Shown here one piece after another: positions 1-6,644 of a stretch of DNA of 64,000 bases. The first letter of the stretch is position 1; the number at the start of each line of letters is the position of its first letter. The DNA lies in NCBI RefSeq assembly GCF_022869005.1, contig NZ_JALIEA010000006.1:62001-126000 (forward strand), in the 5' to 3' direction. A program made the position numbers and the translations under genes. This DNA is from Corynebacterium kalidii. Its GTDB lineage: Bacteria > Actinomycetota > Actinomycetes > Mycobacteriales > Mycobacteriaceae. The notes under the pieces were generated by a model. It was not told the DNA's origin, ran no database searches, and worked only from the letters and a program-made list of their open reading frames with translations.

Positions 1-2
1 CC

Positions 3-869
3 GTGGTCTGGGGTGGCGGGGTGGTCACCTACCTCGTCGGCGACGGGTCGACGGCGCTGACGGGCATGTGCCTGGCGTTCGCCGCGGTGATCCTGGCCCC
101 GTTGACCGTGCTGGCGTGGTTGCCCTGGCGGTGGACGGTCACCGTGGCGTTCTCCCTGGTGACGTCGGTGGTGATGTGGCAGGAGACGTCCTGGCTGCCG
201 ATGTTCTTCGCCACGTTCCTGTTGTGTACCTCCACCTTGTCCGCGTGGACGGTGGGCATCGCCAAGGAGCTGGACCGCGCGCGCCTCACGGAGTCGGCCC
301 TGCAGGTCAGTGAGGAGCGGCTGCGGTTCTCCCAGGAGCTGCACGACACTCTGGGGCAGCGGCTGGCGGCGATGTCGGTGAAGGCGGAGCTCGCCCGCGC
401 CCTGGCCCGCCGCGGCGACGACCGCCTGGACGGTGAGCTCGCGGCGCTGCAGGAGCTGGCGCGCACGTCGGTCACCGAGATGCACGAGGTCGTCGACGGC
501 TACCGGGCGGTGAACCTGTCCACGGAGGTGGAGGGCGCCCGGGAGCTGCTGGACAGCGCCGGTGTCCGTCTGGAGGTCGAGGGCGACCCGACGGCGCTGT
601 CGGCGCCGATGCGTGAGCTGGCGGCCTGGCTGGTGCGGGAGGGGACGACGAACGTGGTGCGCCATTCCGCCGCCACGTGGGTACGCCTGGTGTTCACCAC
701 CGACGGTGGCACCGGGTCGGTCACGATGAGCAACGACGGCGTGACCCGGGGTATCGAACGGTTGTCGGGGCTGGCGGGGATCCGGCGTCGGGCGGAGCCG
801 CTCGGGGCGGCCCTCGTCGCCGAGCGCGACGGTAGTCTCTTCCATGTCACCCTCAGCCTGAAGGAGTAG
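3..869 (+). CDS. Sensor histidine kinase, NarL/DesK type (5' end probably outside window)
   Basis: Membrane-bound sensor kinase that should phosphorylate the response regulator encoded 3 nt downstream. The first ~85 residues are hydrophobic (about three membrane segments). They are followed by a linker helix and a HisKA_3 dimerisation box with the motif QELHDTLGQR, phospho-acceptor His114 in this frame. The C-terminal HATPase has an N-box (TTNVVRHS) and a glycine-rich end (GLAGIRRRAE). The frame is open to the window edge, so the GTG at position 3 need not be the true start and membrane segments may be missing. The signal sensed cannot be read from the sequence. Family assignment is firm. Confidence 0.85.
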   Translation: MVWGGGVVTYLVGDGSTALTGMCLAFAAVILAPLTVLAWLPWRWTVTVAFSLVTSVVMWQETSWLPMFFATFLLCTSTLSAWTVGIAKELDRARLTESALQVSEERLRFSQELHDTLGQRLAAMSVKAELARALARRGDDRLDGELAALQELARTSVTEMHEVVDGYRAVNLSTEVEGARELLDSAGVRLEVEGDPTALSAPMRELAAWLVREGTTNVVRHSAATWVRLVFTTDGGTGSVTMSNDGVTRGIERLSGLAGIRRRAEPLGAALVAERDGSLFHVTLSLKE

Positions 870-872
870 TCC

Positions 873-1487
873 ATGAGCGGTCGTGCCGTGATCCGCGTCG
901 TCGTGGTGGACGACGAGTCCCTGGTCGCCAGCTCCCTGTCGACGCTGCTGTCGCTGGAGGACGACCTGGACGTGGTCGCCGTCCTCGGCTCCGGGGAGGA
1001 GGCGGTCGACTGGTGCCGCCGCCGTCCGGAGGTGGATGTGGTGGTCATGGACCTGCAGATGGGCGGGAAGGACGGCATCGAGACCGCGGGGGCGTTGCCG
1101 GACGGGGTGCGGGTGCTCATCGTCACCAGCCACGGCCGACCGCGCCAGCTCAAACGGGCCCTGGCGGGCGGGGTGCTCGGGTTCGTCCCGAAGACGTCCT
1201 CGGCGGAGGAGTTCGCCACGGCGGTGCGTACGGTGCACGCCGGGCGCCGCTACCTGGACCCGGAGCTCGCGGCGGCGGCGATCGGGGCGGGGGAGTCGCC
1301 GTTGACCGAGCGGGAGGCGCAGCTGCTCGAGGTCGCGGGCCAGGGCGGGTCGGTCGAGCAGATCGCCGCGGCGGTGCATCTGGCGGCGGGCACGACCCGC
1401 AACTACCTGTCCTCGGCGATGGGGAAGACGGGTGCCTCGACGCGGTTCGAGGCGTGGCGGATCGCCCGGGAACGCGGCTGGTTGTGA
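873..1487 (+). CDS. NarL/LuxR-family response regulator
   Basis: DNA-binding response regulator paired with the preceding kinase (3-nt gap, same operon). The receiver domain (about residues 6-120) has the acidic pair VDDE and phospho-acceptor Asp60 in VVMDLQMGG. The C-terminal LuxR-type HTH begins at about residue 140 (SPLTEREAQLLEV) and continues through the recognition region (GTTRNYLSSAMGKTGA), whose form is DesR-like. At 204 aa it has normal family length. Targets are unknown; the pair resembles DesK/DesR-type systems but no desaturase or ABC exporter is adjacent on this side. Confidence 0.88.
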   Translation: MSGRAVIRVVVVDDESLVASSLSTLLSLEDDLDVVAVLGSGEEAVDWCRRRPEVDVVVMDLQMGGKDGIETAGALPDGVRVLIVTSHGRPRQLKRALAGGVLGFVPKTSSAEEFATAVRTVHAGRRYLDPELAAAAIGAGESPLTEREAQLLEVAGQGGSVEQIAAAVHLAAGTTRNYLSSAMGKTGASTRFEAWRIARERGWL

Positions 1488-1582
1488 CCCCGGGGGAGTG
1501 CCGGGCGGGCGTCTGCGGCCTCGGCGCGACCGCGGGACGACCTCGGGACGACCTCGGCACAGCGGCGGGGCGCTTTCCCTCG

Positions 1583-1588
1583 TAAACT
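1583..1588 (+). promoter_or_regulatory. -10 box TAAACT for leaderless rhodanese mRNA
   Basis: TAAACT lies exactly 7 nt before the ATG at 1596 and there is no purine-rich ribosome-binding site. In corynebacteria and mycobacteria this spacing puts the transcription start on the A of the ATG. A clear -35 element is not visible. Confidence 0.5.
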
Positions 1589-1595
1589 GGTCCCC

Positions 1596-2504
1596 ATGAC
1601 GCTGAGCCACGCTGACCTTCCCGCCGGAACCCCTGCCGAACCGTTCATCCCCGCCCAGGAACTCTTCGAGGCCAGTACCCGTGGCGAACCCGTGACCGTC
1701 CTCGACTCGGACTGGGAATGGGGCGAGAACGCTGCCTGGAACCTCTACGTGACCAGGCATATCCCGGGCTCGTTCTTCTGCGACCCCGGCACCATGCTCT
1801 CCGGTTCGCCGTCCCCGGAGGCCGGGCGTAACCCGCTGCCGAACCGGCACGTCCTGCAGCAGCACATCGACGACTGGGGCATCCGGCCCGGTCAGCCGGT
1901 GCGCATCTACGACCGAGGAGGGCTGATCTACGCCGCCCGCGCCTGGTGGGTGCTGCGGTGGGCCGGTGTCACGGACGTGCGGATCCTGGACGGGGGGACG
2001 CCGGCCTGGCTCGCCGCCGGGGGCGACATCGCCGCCGGGATCGGGTGTCTGCGTGGCAGGGGGACCTTCGAGATCCTCGCCGGCGGGGCGCCGACGATGC
2101 CGACCGTCGGGCTGTCCGACGTCATGGAGATCTCGGCCACGGCAGCCACGGGGGCGGCGGCACCGCTGCTGATCGACACCCGTCCGACGGACCGCTACGA
2201 GGGGCTGCGCGAACGCCTGGACCGTCGGGCCGGGCACATCCCCGGGGCTATCGGGGTGCCGGTCGCCGACCTGCTGGACGAGGGACGCGTCCCGGCCCCG
2301 GAGGTCGTGCGCGAGCGTCTGGCCGCACACGGTGTCACCGGCGACGACGTGGCCGCCGAGGCCGTCGTCTACTCCGGTTCCGGGGTGAGCTCGGCGCTGT
2401 TCATCGCGCTGATGGAGCACGCCGGCCTGCCGGTGGCACGCCACTACATCGGGGGATGGTCGCAGTGGGCGTCCGACCGTTCGCGTCCGGTGGCACTGGG
2501 CTGA
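1596..2504 (+). CDS. Rhodanese-like sulfurtransferase lacking the catalytic Cys
   Basis: Two tandem rhodanese domains (about residues 20-150 and 175-300), the architecture of thiosulfate/3-mercaptopyruvate sulfurtransferases (SseA type, normal length near 280-300). Domain 1 keeps the structural signature (YDRGGLIYAARAWW, VRILDGG). Domain 2 keeps LIDTRP and the HIPGAIGVP loop. The active-site loop, normally C-G-S/T-G-V-T, reads YSGSGVSSAL: the persulfide-forming Cys is Ser260. Sulfur transfer by the usual mechanism is therefore unlikely, so a binding or regulatory role or another chemistry should be considered. The ATG start is supported by the leaderless -10 box. The stop codon lies in the first unit of a decamer repeat. 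Confidence 0.82.
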   Translation: MTLSHADLPAGTPAEPFIPAQELFEASTRGEPVTVLDSDWEWGENAAWNLYVTRHIPGSFFCDPGTMLSGSPSPEAGRNPLPNRHVLQQHIDDWGIRPGQPVRIYDRGGLIYAARAWWVLRWAGVTDVRILDGGTPAWLAAGGDIAAGIGCLRGRGTFEILAGGAPTMPTVGLSDVMEISATAATGAAAPLLIDTRPTDRYEGLRERLDRRAGHIPGAIGVPVADLLDEGRVPAPEVVRERLAAHGVTGDDVAAEAVVYSGSGVSSALFIALMEHAGLPVARHYIGGWSQWASDRSRPVALG

Positions 2505-2580
2505 CACAGGCTGACACAGGCTGACACAGGCTGACACAGGCTGACACAGGCTGACACAGGCTGACACAGGCTGATACCTG
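2501..2580 (+). repeat. Decamer tandem repeat over the rhodanese stop codon
   Basis: Seven exact copies of CTGACACAGG run from 2501 to 2570, followed by a degenerate eighth (CTGATACCTG). The first copy supplies the TGA stop of the rhodanese gene. Because the period is 10, successive TGA triplets fall in all three reading frames. There are no spacers, so this is not a CRISPR array; replication slippage is the simplest origin. Confidence 0.95.
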
Positions 2581-2635
2581 GCGCTTTTCCGCCCGAAATT
2601 ACGCGGTTACGCCACGCCGGTGGCCGCCCGCGGTC

Positions 2636-2641
2636 TATTCT
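2636..2641 (+). promoter_or_regulatory. Possible -10 box TATTCT for the EIIA gene
   Basis: TATTCT sits 45 nt before the ATG at 2687 and downstream of the decamer repeat, so the EIIA gene probably has its own promoter with a leader carrying the GGAGG ribosome-binding site (CGGAGGTCCCC before the ATG). No convincing -35 was seen. Confidence 0.35.
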
Positions 2642-2686
2642 TTTGCCAGCGCCACACACGCACCGCACGAGGATACGGAGGTCCCC

Positions 2687-3196
2687 ATGAAGGACGCAGC
2701 GAAGCAGGACGCCACTGACACCGGTGCCGGACAGTGCCTGGGGACTATCGACGTCGTGACCCCGATGCCGGGCACCGTGGCCCCGCTGTCGGCGGTTCCC
2801 GACCCGCTGTTCGCCGCCGGGACCGTCGGCCCGGGGATGGCTGTGGTCCCGGATCCCGGTGTGGAGTACGTGGCCGTCTGTGCCCCGGTGGAGGGCGTGG
2901 TCACCCGCCTGATGCCGCACCTCTTCCTCATCCTCACCGACGACGGGATCCCGGTGCTGGTCCACATCGGCATCGACACCGCGCACCTGGACGGACAGGG
3001 CTACTCACTGCATGTGGAGCAGGGGGACCGGGTTCGGGTCGGCGAACGCGTCACCACCTACGCACCGCTGTACATCGGCCGGCTCGGCTTCGACCCGATC
3101 GTGTCCGTGGTGATGATGCAGCAGGACGGCGGCGTCGAGGAGGTGCTGATGGCGGGGGAGCCGTCCGAACCCGGGGACGTGTTGTTCCGGTTCTGA
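2687..3196 (+). CDS. Free-standing PTS glucose-type EIIA domain protein
   Basis: Single-domain phosphocarrier of the EIIA-Glc (Crr) fold, cytoplasmic, expected to accept phosphate from HPr and pass it to an EIIB domain. The signature VLVHIGIDT contains the phospho-His (His93), and the second pocket His is in MPHLFL. The opening stretch VVTPMPGTVAPLS is typical of the family. At 169 aa it matches Crr-type proteins. A clear GGAGG ribosome-binding site precedes the ATG. No EIIB or EIIC gene is nearby, whereas corynebacterial EIIA-Glc domains are usually fused to EIIBC. It may serve a remote permease or act as a regulator. Confidence 0.85.
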   Translation: MKDAAKQDATDTGAGQCLGTIDVVTPMPGTVAPLSAVPDPLFAAGTVGPGMAVVPDPGVEYVAVCAPVEGVVTRLMPHLFLILTDDGIPVLVHIGIDTAHLDGQGYSLHVEQGDRVRVGERVTTYAPLYIGRLGFDPIVSVVMMQQDGGVEEVLMAGEPSEPGDVLFRF

Positions 3197-3209
3197 CCCG
3201 GGCAACGCC

Positions 3210-3215
3210 TATGCT
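3210..3215 (+). promoter_or_regulatory. -10 box TATGCT for leaderless membrane-protein mRNA
   Basis: TATGCT is 6 nt before the ATG at 3222, with no Shine-Dalgarno sequence between them, the same layout as several other genes in this window. Confidence 0.45.
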
Positions 3216-3221
3216 GGTGCC

Positions 3222-3614
3222 ATGTTCCGTCGATTCACCACCGTGGCGTGCGTCCTGTTGATGCTGCTGGGGGTCACCCGTCTCGGGGACCGGGTGAACC
3301 CGCAGTGGGGGGCACTGATCTTCTACCTGTATTTCGGCGTCCTGATCCTGCTGATGCTCAGCGCGGTCGTCTTCACCGGACGCGGCTACTTCGGCCCGGC
3401 CCGGCACCCGGTCAACCGGGTGTTCACCGGCCTGAGCTGGGTGGGCACGATCGGTGCCGTCGTCGTGATGCTGGAACTGGTGCTCGGCAGCGGGATGCTG
3501 CTGTGGGTCAACGTGATCGCCGGCGCCTGCATGTTCACCGGCATCGTCGGCGCCGCGGTCGTGGCGTTGTCCGCACGCCCATGGCGGGACCTGTTATACT
3601 CCCGGCGTCCCTGA
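3222..3614 (+). CDS. Small four-helix membrane protein, unknown function
   Basis: A 130-residue protein with four hydrophobic segments (about residues 5-20, 30-50, 67-87 and 93-113) separated by short charged loops such as RGYFGPARHPVNR. No catalytic motif is recognisable and I cannot place it in a named family. It is 25 nt downstream of the EIIA gene but appears to have its own leaderless promoter. It converges on the SDR gene with a 7-nt gap. Confidence 0.6.
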   Translation: MFRRFTTVACVLLMLLGVTRLGDRVNPQWGALIFYLYFGVLILLMLSAVVFTGRGYFGPARHPVNRVFTGLSWVGTIGAVVVMLELVLGSGMLLWVNVIAGACMFTGIVGAAVVALSARPWRDLLYSRRP

Positions 3615-3621
3615 CCCCCTT

Positions 3622-4494
3622 CTACAGCCCGTGCTTTGCGGCGATGATCCCGCCCATGGTGTCGCGGGGCAGAAGGCGCGCGGCGGGGAACGCGAGACGT
3701 GAACTCGATCCGGTGGCGTAGAGGGGCCGGGGGCGGCGGTCCGAGATGGCCTTGAGGATCTCGTCGGCCACCTCCGCGGCGGAGATCCCGGTCGCCTCGT
3801 TGTCGTTGAGGTGGTTCAGCATCGTCCGGAACTCCTCGGCGTAGTGGCCGTGGTCGTCGACGTAGATGGTGCGACGCTCCGACAGCCCGGTGTTGATGGC
3901 CCCGGGTTCCATCACGCTGACCCCGATACCGAAGCGGCTGACCTCGCGCCGGGCGGAGAACGCGAAGGCCTTGACCGCGGCTTTCGAGGCTCCGTAACTG
4001 CCCCGGTAGGCCAGGGGGAAGCTGCCGAGCATCGACCCGACGAAGACGACGCGTCCGCGCCGGGCGTCCCGCATCTGCGGGAGCAGCAGCTGGGTGAGCT
4101 CCACATGGCCGATGACGTTCACCTGGAACAGCCGGACGAGTGCCTCGCGGGGGAGTTCCTCGAGGGGACCGTTCTGGCTCTCCCCGGCGTTGTTCACCAG
4201 GACGGTGACCGGCCCGGCACCGAGTTTCTCCAGATCGGCGGGTACGGCGGCGATGGAGTCGGGGTCCTCCAGGTCCAGCGGGATGAGCTCGACCCCGTCC
4301 GGGGCGTTGGCGCGGCTGGTCGGGGAGTCGGGGGTGCGTGAGGTGCCGATCACCCGGAACTGACGTCTGACCAGCTCCTTCGCGGTGGCGTGGCCGATGC
4401 CGGAGGTGGCGCCGGTGACCAGTGCGGTGTCCCCCTGGTGAGGGACGGGGAGCCTGGGGGTGCGGTAGCGGGAGAGGAAGGATGTTTTCGTCAT
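3622..4494 (-). CDS. Short-chain dehydrogenase/reductase (classical SDR)
   Basis: NAD(P)-dependent oxidoreductase of unknown substrate. The Rossmann motif TGATSGIG is near residue 30, followed by the NNAG motif (LVNNAGES) and the catalytic YGASK (Tyr and Lys). The C-terminal ~70 residues extend beyond the core as in SDRs acting on lipids or retinoid-like substrates. The start is placed at ATG 4494 (MTKTSFLSRY); an upstream in-frame ATG at 4557 would add 21 poorly conserved-looking residues. It stands alone, divergent from the ABC ATPase gene. Confidence 0.82.
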   Translation of the reverse strand: MTKTSFLSRYRTPRLPVPHQGDTALVTGATSGIGHATAKELVRRQFRVIGTSRTPDSPTSRANAPDGVELIPLDLEDPDSIAAVPADLEKLGAGPVTVLVNNAGESQNGPLEELPREALVRLFQVNVIGHVELTQLLLPQMRDARRGRVVFVGSMLGSFPLAYRGSYGASKAAVKAFAFSARREVSRFGIGVSVMEPGAINTGLSERRTIYVDDHGHYAEEFRTMLNHLNDNEATGISAAEVADEILKAISDRRPRPLYATGSSSRLAFPAARLLPRDTMGGIIAAKHGL

Positions 4495-4640
4495 GTAACC
4501 AGTGATACCCGCCTGACCCTCGTGCTGCGCCGGTTCGGTGCGGAAAAAGTCTGTCACCGTGCAGCCACAGCCCCTGAAACGTGCACGGGCTCAGACTTTT
4601 CCGGCGCTCGCCCGGGCAGCCCGGAGCGGGTTGGTTAAGG

Positions 4641-4646
4641 TACTGT
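4641..4646 (+). promoter_or_regulatory. -10 box TACTGT for leaderless ABC ATPase mRNA
   Basis: TACTGT is 8 nt before ATG 4655; no ribosome-binding site precedes that ATG. This supports 4655 over an upstream in-frame ATG at 4538. Confidence 0.45.
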
Positions 4647-4654
4647 CGGGTTCG

Positions 4655-5269
4655 ATGTCTCCCCACACCGTGCCCGCCCTGACCGTGAACTGCACCTTCG
4701 GATACCGGGATGTCGTCGGGACGGTGGACACGGTGGTGTATCCGGGGGAGATCGTGGCCGTCACCGGTGCCAACGGTGCCGGGAAGTCCACCCTCGTGGA
4801 CACCGTGGCCGGCGAGCTGGAACCCCTCGACGGGACCGTCCGGGTGCACGGCCCCGACGGGGACCTCGACCCGGCGTCACCGGAGGGTGCCGGGGCGGTC
4901 ATCCACCTCTCGGAGCCGTCGTTCTTCCCGGACCTGACCATCGGCGAGCACGTGTCGTTGACGGCACAGGTCACCGGACGCGCCGACGAGGTCGACGCCG
5001 AGGTGGACCGTTGGGCGGTCACGCCGCTGCTCCGCAGTCTGCCCAGTCGGCTCTCCAGCGGTCAGCGACAACGCTCCTACCTGGGCCTGCAGCTGGTCCA
5101 GCGGGCGCCGGTGGTCACGCTGGACGAGCCCGAGAGGCACCTCGACGCCGACTGGATCGACTACCTGTGCGGCCGGCTCCGGGAGTGCAGCGAGGCCGGG
5201 GCAGCGGTCGTCGTCGCCACCCATGCACCGCAGATCGTCACGGCCGCCGACGGGGTCATCGCACTGTGA
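4655..5269 (+). CDS. ABC transporter ATP-binding protein
   Basis: Compact 204-residue ATPase that energises a membrane partner, most likely the product of the next gene. Walker A is GANGAGKST, the signature region is LSSGQRQRS (degenerate from LSGGQ) and Walker B is VVTLDEPERHLD, followed by the H-loop region VVATHAP. Start at ATG 4655. Its stop overlaps the GTG of the following membrane protein (GTGA), implying translational coupling. Substrate and direction are not deducible. Confidence 0.85.
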   Translation: MSPHTVPALTVNCTFGYRDVVGTVDTVVYPGEIVAVTGANGAGKSTLVDTVAGELEPLDGTVRVHGPDGDLDPASPEGAGAVIHLSEPSFFPDLTIGEHVSLTAQVTGRADEVDAEVDRWAVTPLLRSLPSRLSSGQRQRSYLGLQLVQRAPVVTLDEPERHLDADWIDYLCGRLRECSEAGAAVVVATHAPQIVTAADGVIAL

Positions 5270-6168
5270 TCGTCGTCAGGGTCGTCTGCGCCGTCGTCGC
5301 CCTCGTCCTGCTCACCGCCGTCGCCGAGCGCATGCTGCCCCTGCGTGCCGTGGAGCGGGACCGGTGGGAGTGGGGTCACCGGCCACGGGGGACGTTCCCC
5401 GGGATCGATACCGTCGGTGTCCGTCAGGTCGGTGCCTTCGGCGTTACCGGCATCCTGACCGGCTACCTGCTCGCCGGGATTCCCGGCGCCGTCGTCACCG
5501 GGGTTCTCGTCGCCGCGCTGCGGTGGGTCGCCGGCGTCCGTCATGCTCGACGGCTGCCCCGCATGCTGGACGACGGCATCACTCGGGCCATGTTCTCGGC
5601 GTCGCCGATGCTCTTCGACTCCGAGTCCGCGGCGAACATCTACGCGGCCGGATGGCTCCGCAACGCCACGGTCCGTGCCCGTCCCGTGCGGGGACCTGTC
5701 CTGCCCACGGTGATGGTCCGGCGGATCTGCAGACGGTCCTACATCCCGGCGCTCCTCGCCGTGGTCACTCTGCTGGGGATCGTCGCGGCGCCGGGATCCG
5801 CGCCTGTCACACGGACCGTGGTGCTCGTGCTGTGGGCGGTGCTGGCCTCGGCCGCATGGCGTGCCACCGCACTGGGGGTGCCCGGTGAGACGCTGTGGCG
5901 GTGGGCGGTCCTTGGCGTGCTCACCGTGGCCGGTGTGGGGGCGCAGTGGTTACTAGGGGTGCCGGCCTCGCCGCTCGTCTTCGCCGTGCTCGCCGCGCTG
6001 GCGATCGTGTCGGGGGCACTGCACCGGGGACGACCCCGGACCAACGACGATTTCACGGTCATCGAGGACGGGATCACTGGCGGGGTGCCCGTCGGGATGC
6101 TCGGCTACTGGTGCGCGGGGTGGATCGCGGTCATTCCCGCGGTCCTGGCGGCTGTGCTCGCGGCCTGA
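5266..6168 (+). CDS. Membrane protein coupled to the ABC ATPase (putative permease)
   Basis: A 300-residue protein with about six to eight hydrophobic segments, beginning with an N-terminal membrane helix (IVVRVVCAVVALVLLTAV). The GTG start at 5266 overlaps the stop of the ABC ATPase gene, so the two are almost certainly co-translated and may form one transporter. No known permease motif was recognised, so the assignment rests on coupling and hydrophobicity. The stop codon lies in the first of two near-identical decamers (CTGACCCGGT, CTGACACGGT), resembling the repeat after the rhodanese gene. Confidence 0.65.
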   Translation: MIVVRVVCAVVALVLLTAVAERMLPLRAVERDRWEWGHRPRGTFPGIDTVGVRQVGAFGVTGILTGYLLAGIPGAVVTGVLVAALRWVAGVRHARRLPRMLDDGITRAMFSASPMLFDSESAANIYAAGWLRNATVRARPVRGPVLPTVMVRRICRRSYIPALLAVVTLLGIVAAPGSAPVTRTVVLVLWAVLASAAWRATALGVPGETLWRWAVLGVLTVAGVGAQWLLGVPASPLVFAVLAALAIVSGALHRGRPRTNDDFTVIEDGITGGVPVGMLGYWCAGWIAVIPAVLAAVLAA

Positions 6169-6190
6169 CCCGGTCTGACACGGTTCCGGT

Positions 6191-6247
6191 TTCGGGTGCC
6201 GGAATCGGCGATCCGCTGTCGGCGGAATCCCGATCCTGGCACCCGAA
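6191..6247. repeat. Long imperfect inverted repeat (nested hairpin)
   Basis: An 18-nt arm at 6191-6208 (starting TTCGGGTGCC) pairs with 6230-6247 (ending GGCACCCGAA) with two mismatches. The loop contains a smaller hairpin (CCGC-TGTCG-GCGG). It lies 22 nt after the membrane-protein stop. There is no T-run on either strand, so it is not a standard intrinsic terminator; it could be a terminator-like or RNA-protecting hairpin. Confidence 0.55.
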
Positions 6248-6363
6248 CACGGCGCGAACACACCACACCACCACCCGACCGCCACCGCACCACCACCCCG
6301 GCAGGGGGAGCGAGCAGGGGCCCACAATCAGGCGATGAGGGTGTGGCAGGTCACGTCTACGGT

Positions 6364-6369
6364 TATACT
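6364..6369 (+). promoter_or_regulatory. -10 box TATACT of the gcv operon promoter
   Basis: TATACT is a near-consensus -10 about 50 nt upstream of the glycine riboswitch. A -35 is not obvious. The C-rich stretch at 6250-6303 upstream holds no gene. Confidence 0.45.
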
Positions 6370-6415
6370 GACCCCGTTCGACGCATCATCCACAACTGAA
6401 TCCGCCGTTCGCAGC

Positions 6416-6597
6416 CACTGTGGGAGAGGCCAGGTCCAGCGCCGGCCGCCGTAGGAGCAACACCTCCCCGTCGACACTCTCAGGCACCAGCACCATTGTG
6501 GCGAGGCAGCTCTGGAAAGAGCCGGTCACCGTCGTCCGTGGCTCGGCCGCCGAAGGAGAAAAAGCTCTCAGGCACCATCGACAGAGTGGGGAGGGAG
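6416..6597 (+). promoter_or_regulatory. Tandem glycine riboswitch
   Basis: Two consecutive aptamers precede gcvP. Aptamer 1 (about 6416-6505) has GGGAGAG, then GCCGTAGGAGCAA and ACTCTCAGGC. Aptamer 2 (about 6506-6597) has CTCTGGAAAGAG, then GCCGAAGGAG and GCTCTCAGGCACC, closing with CAGAGTGGGGAGG. These are the conserved cores of the glycine class, in the usual two-aptamer arrangement. In known examples glycine binding turns on the downstream glycine-cleavage genes, which fits gcvP-gcvT-gcvH here. Confidence 0.93.
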
Positions 6598-6644
6598 TAC
6601 ACCCGTGTCCGCACGACAGCACACAGGAAGAGACCCCCTGACAC

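Noticed and set aside
1500-1560. Short GGGACGACCTC repeats after the first response regulator
   Set aside because: Only two imperfect copies in GC-rich sequence; no hairpin with a T-run, so not called as a terminator or repeat.
2501-2580. Possible CRISPR array
   Set aside because: Units are contiguous with no spacers, only 10 bp long, and no cas genes are present.
5011-6168. Membrane protein starting at 5011
   Set aside because: The first 85 codons overlap the ABC ATPase in another frame and are Arg/Ala/Gly-rich; GTG 5266 gives a coupled start and a clean first helix.
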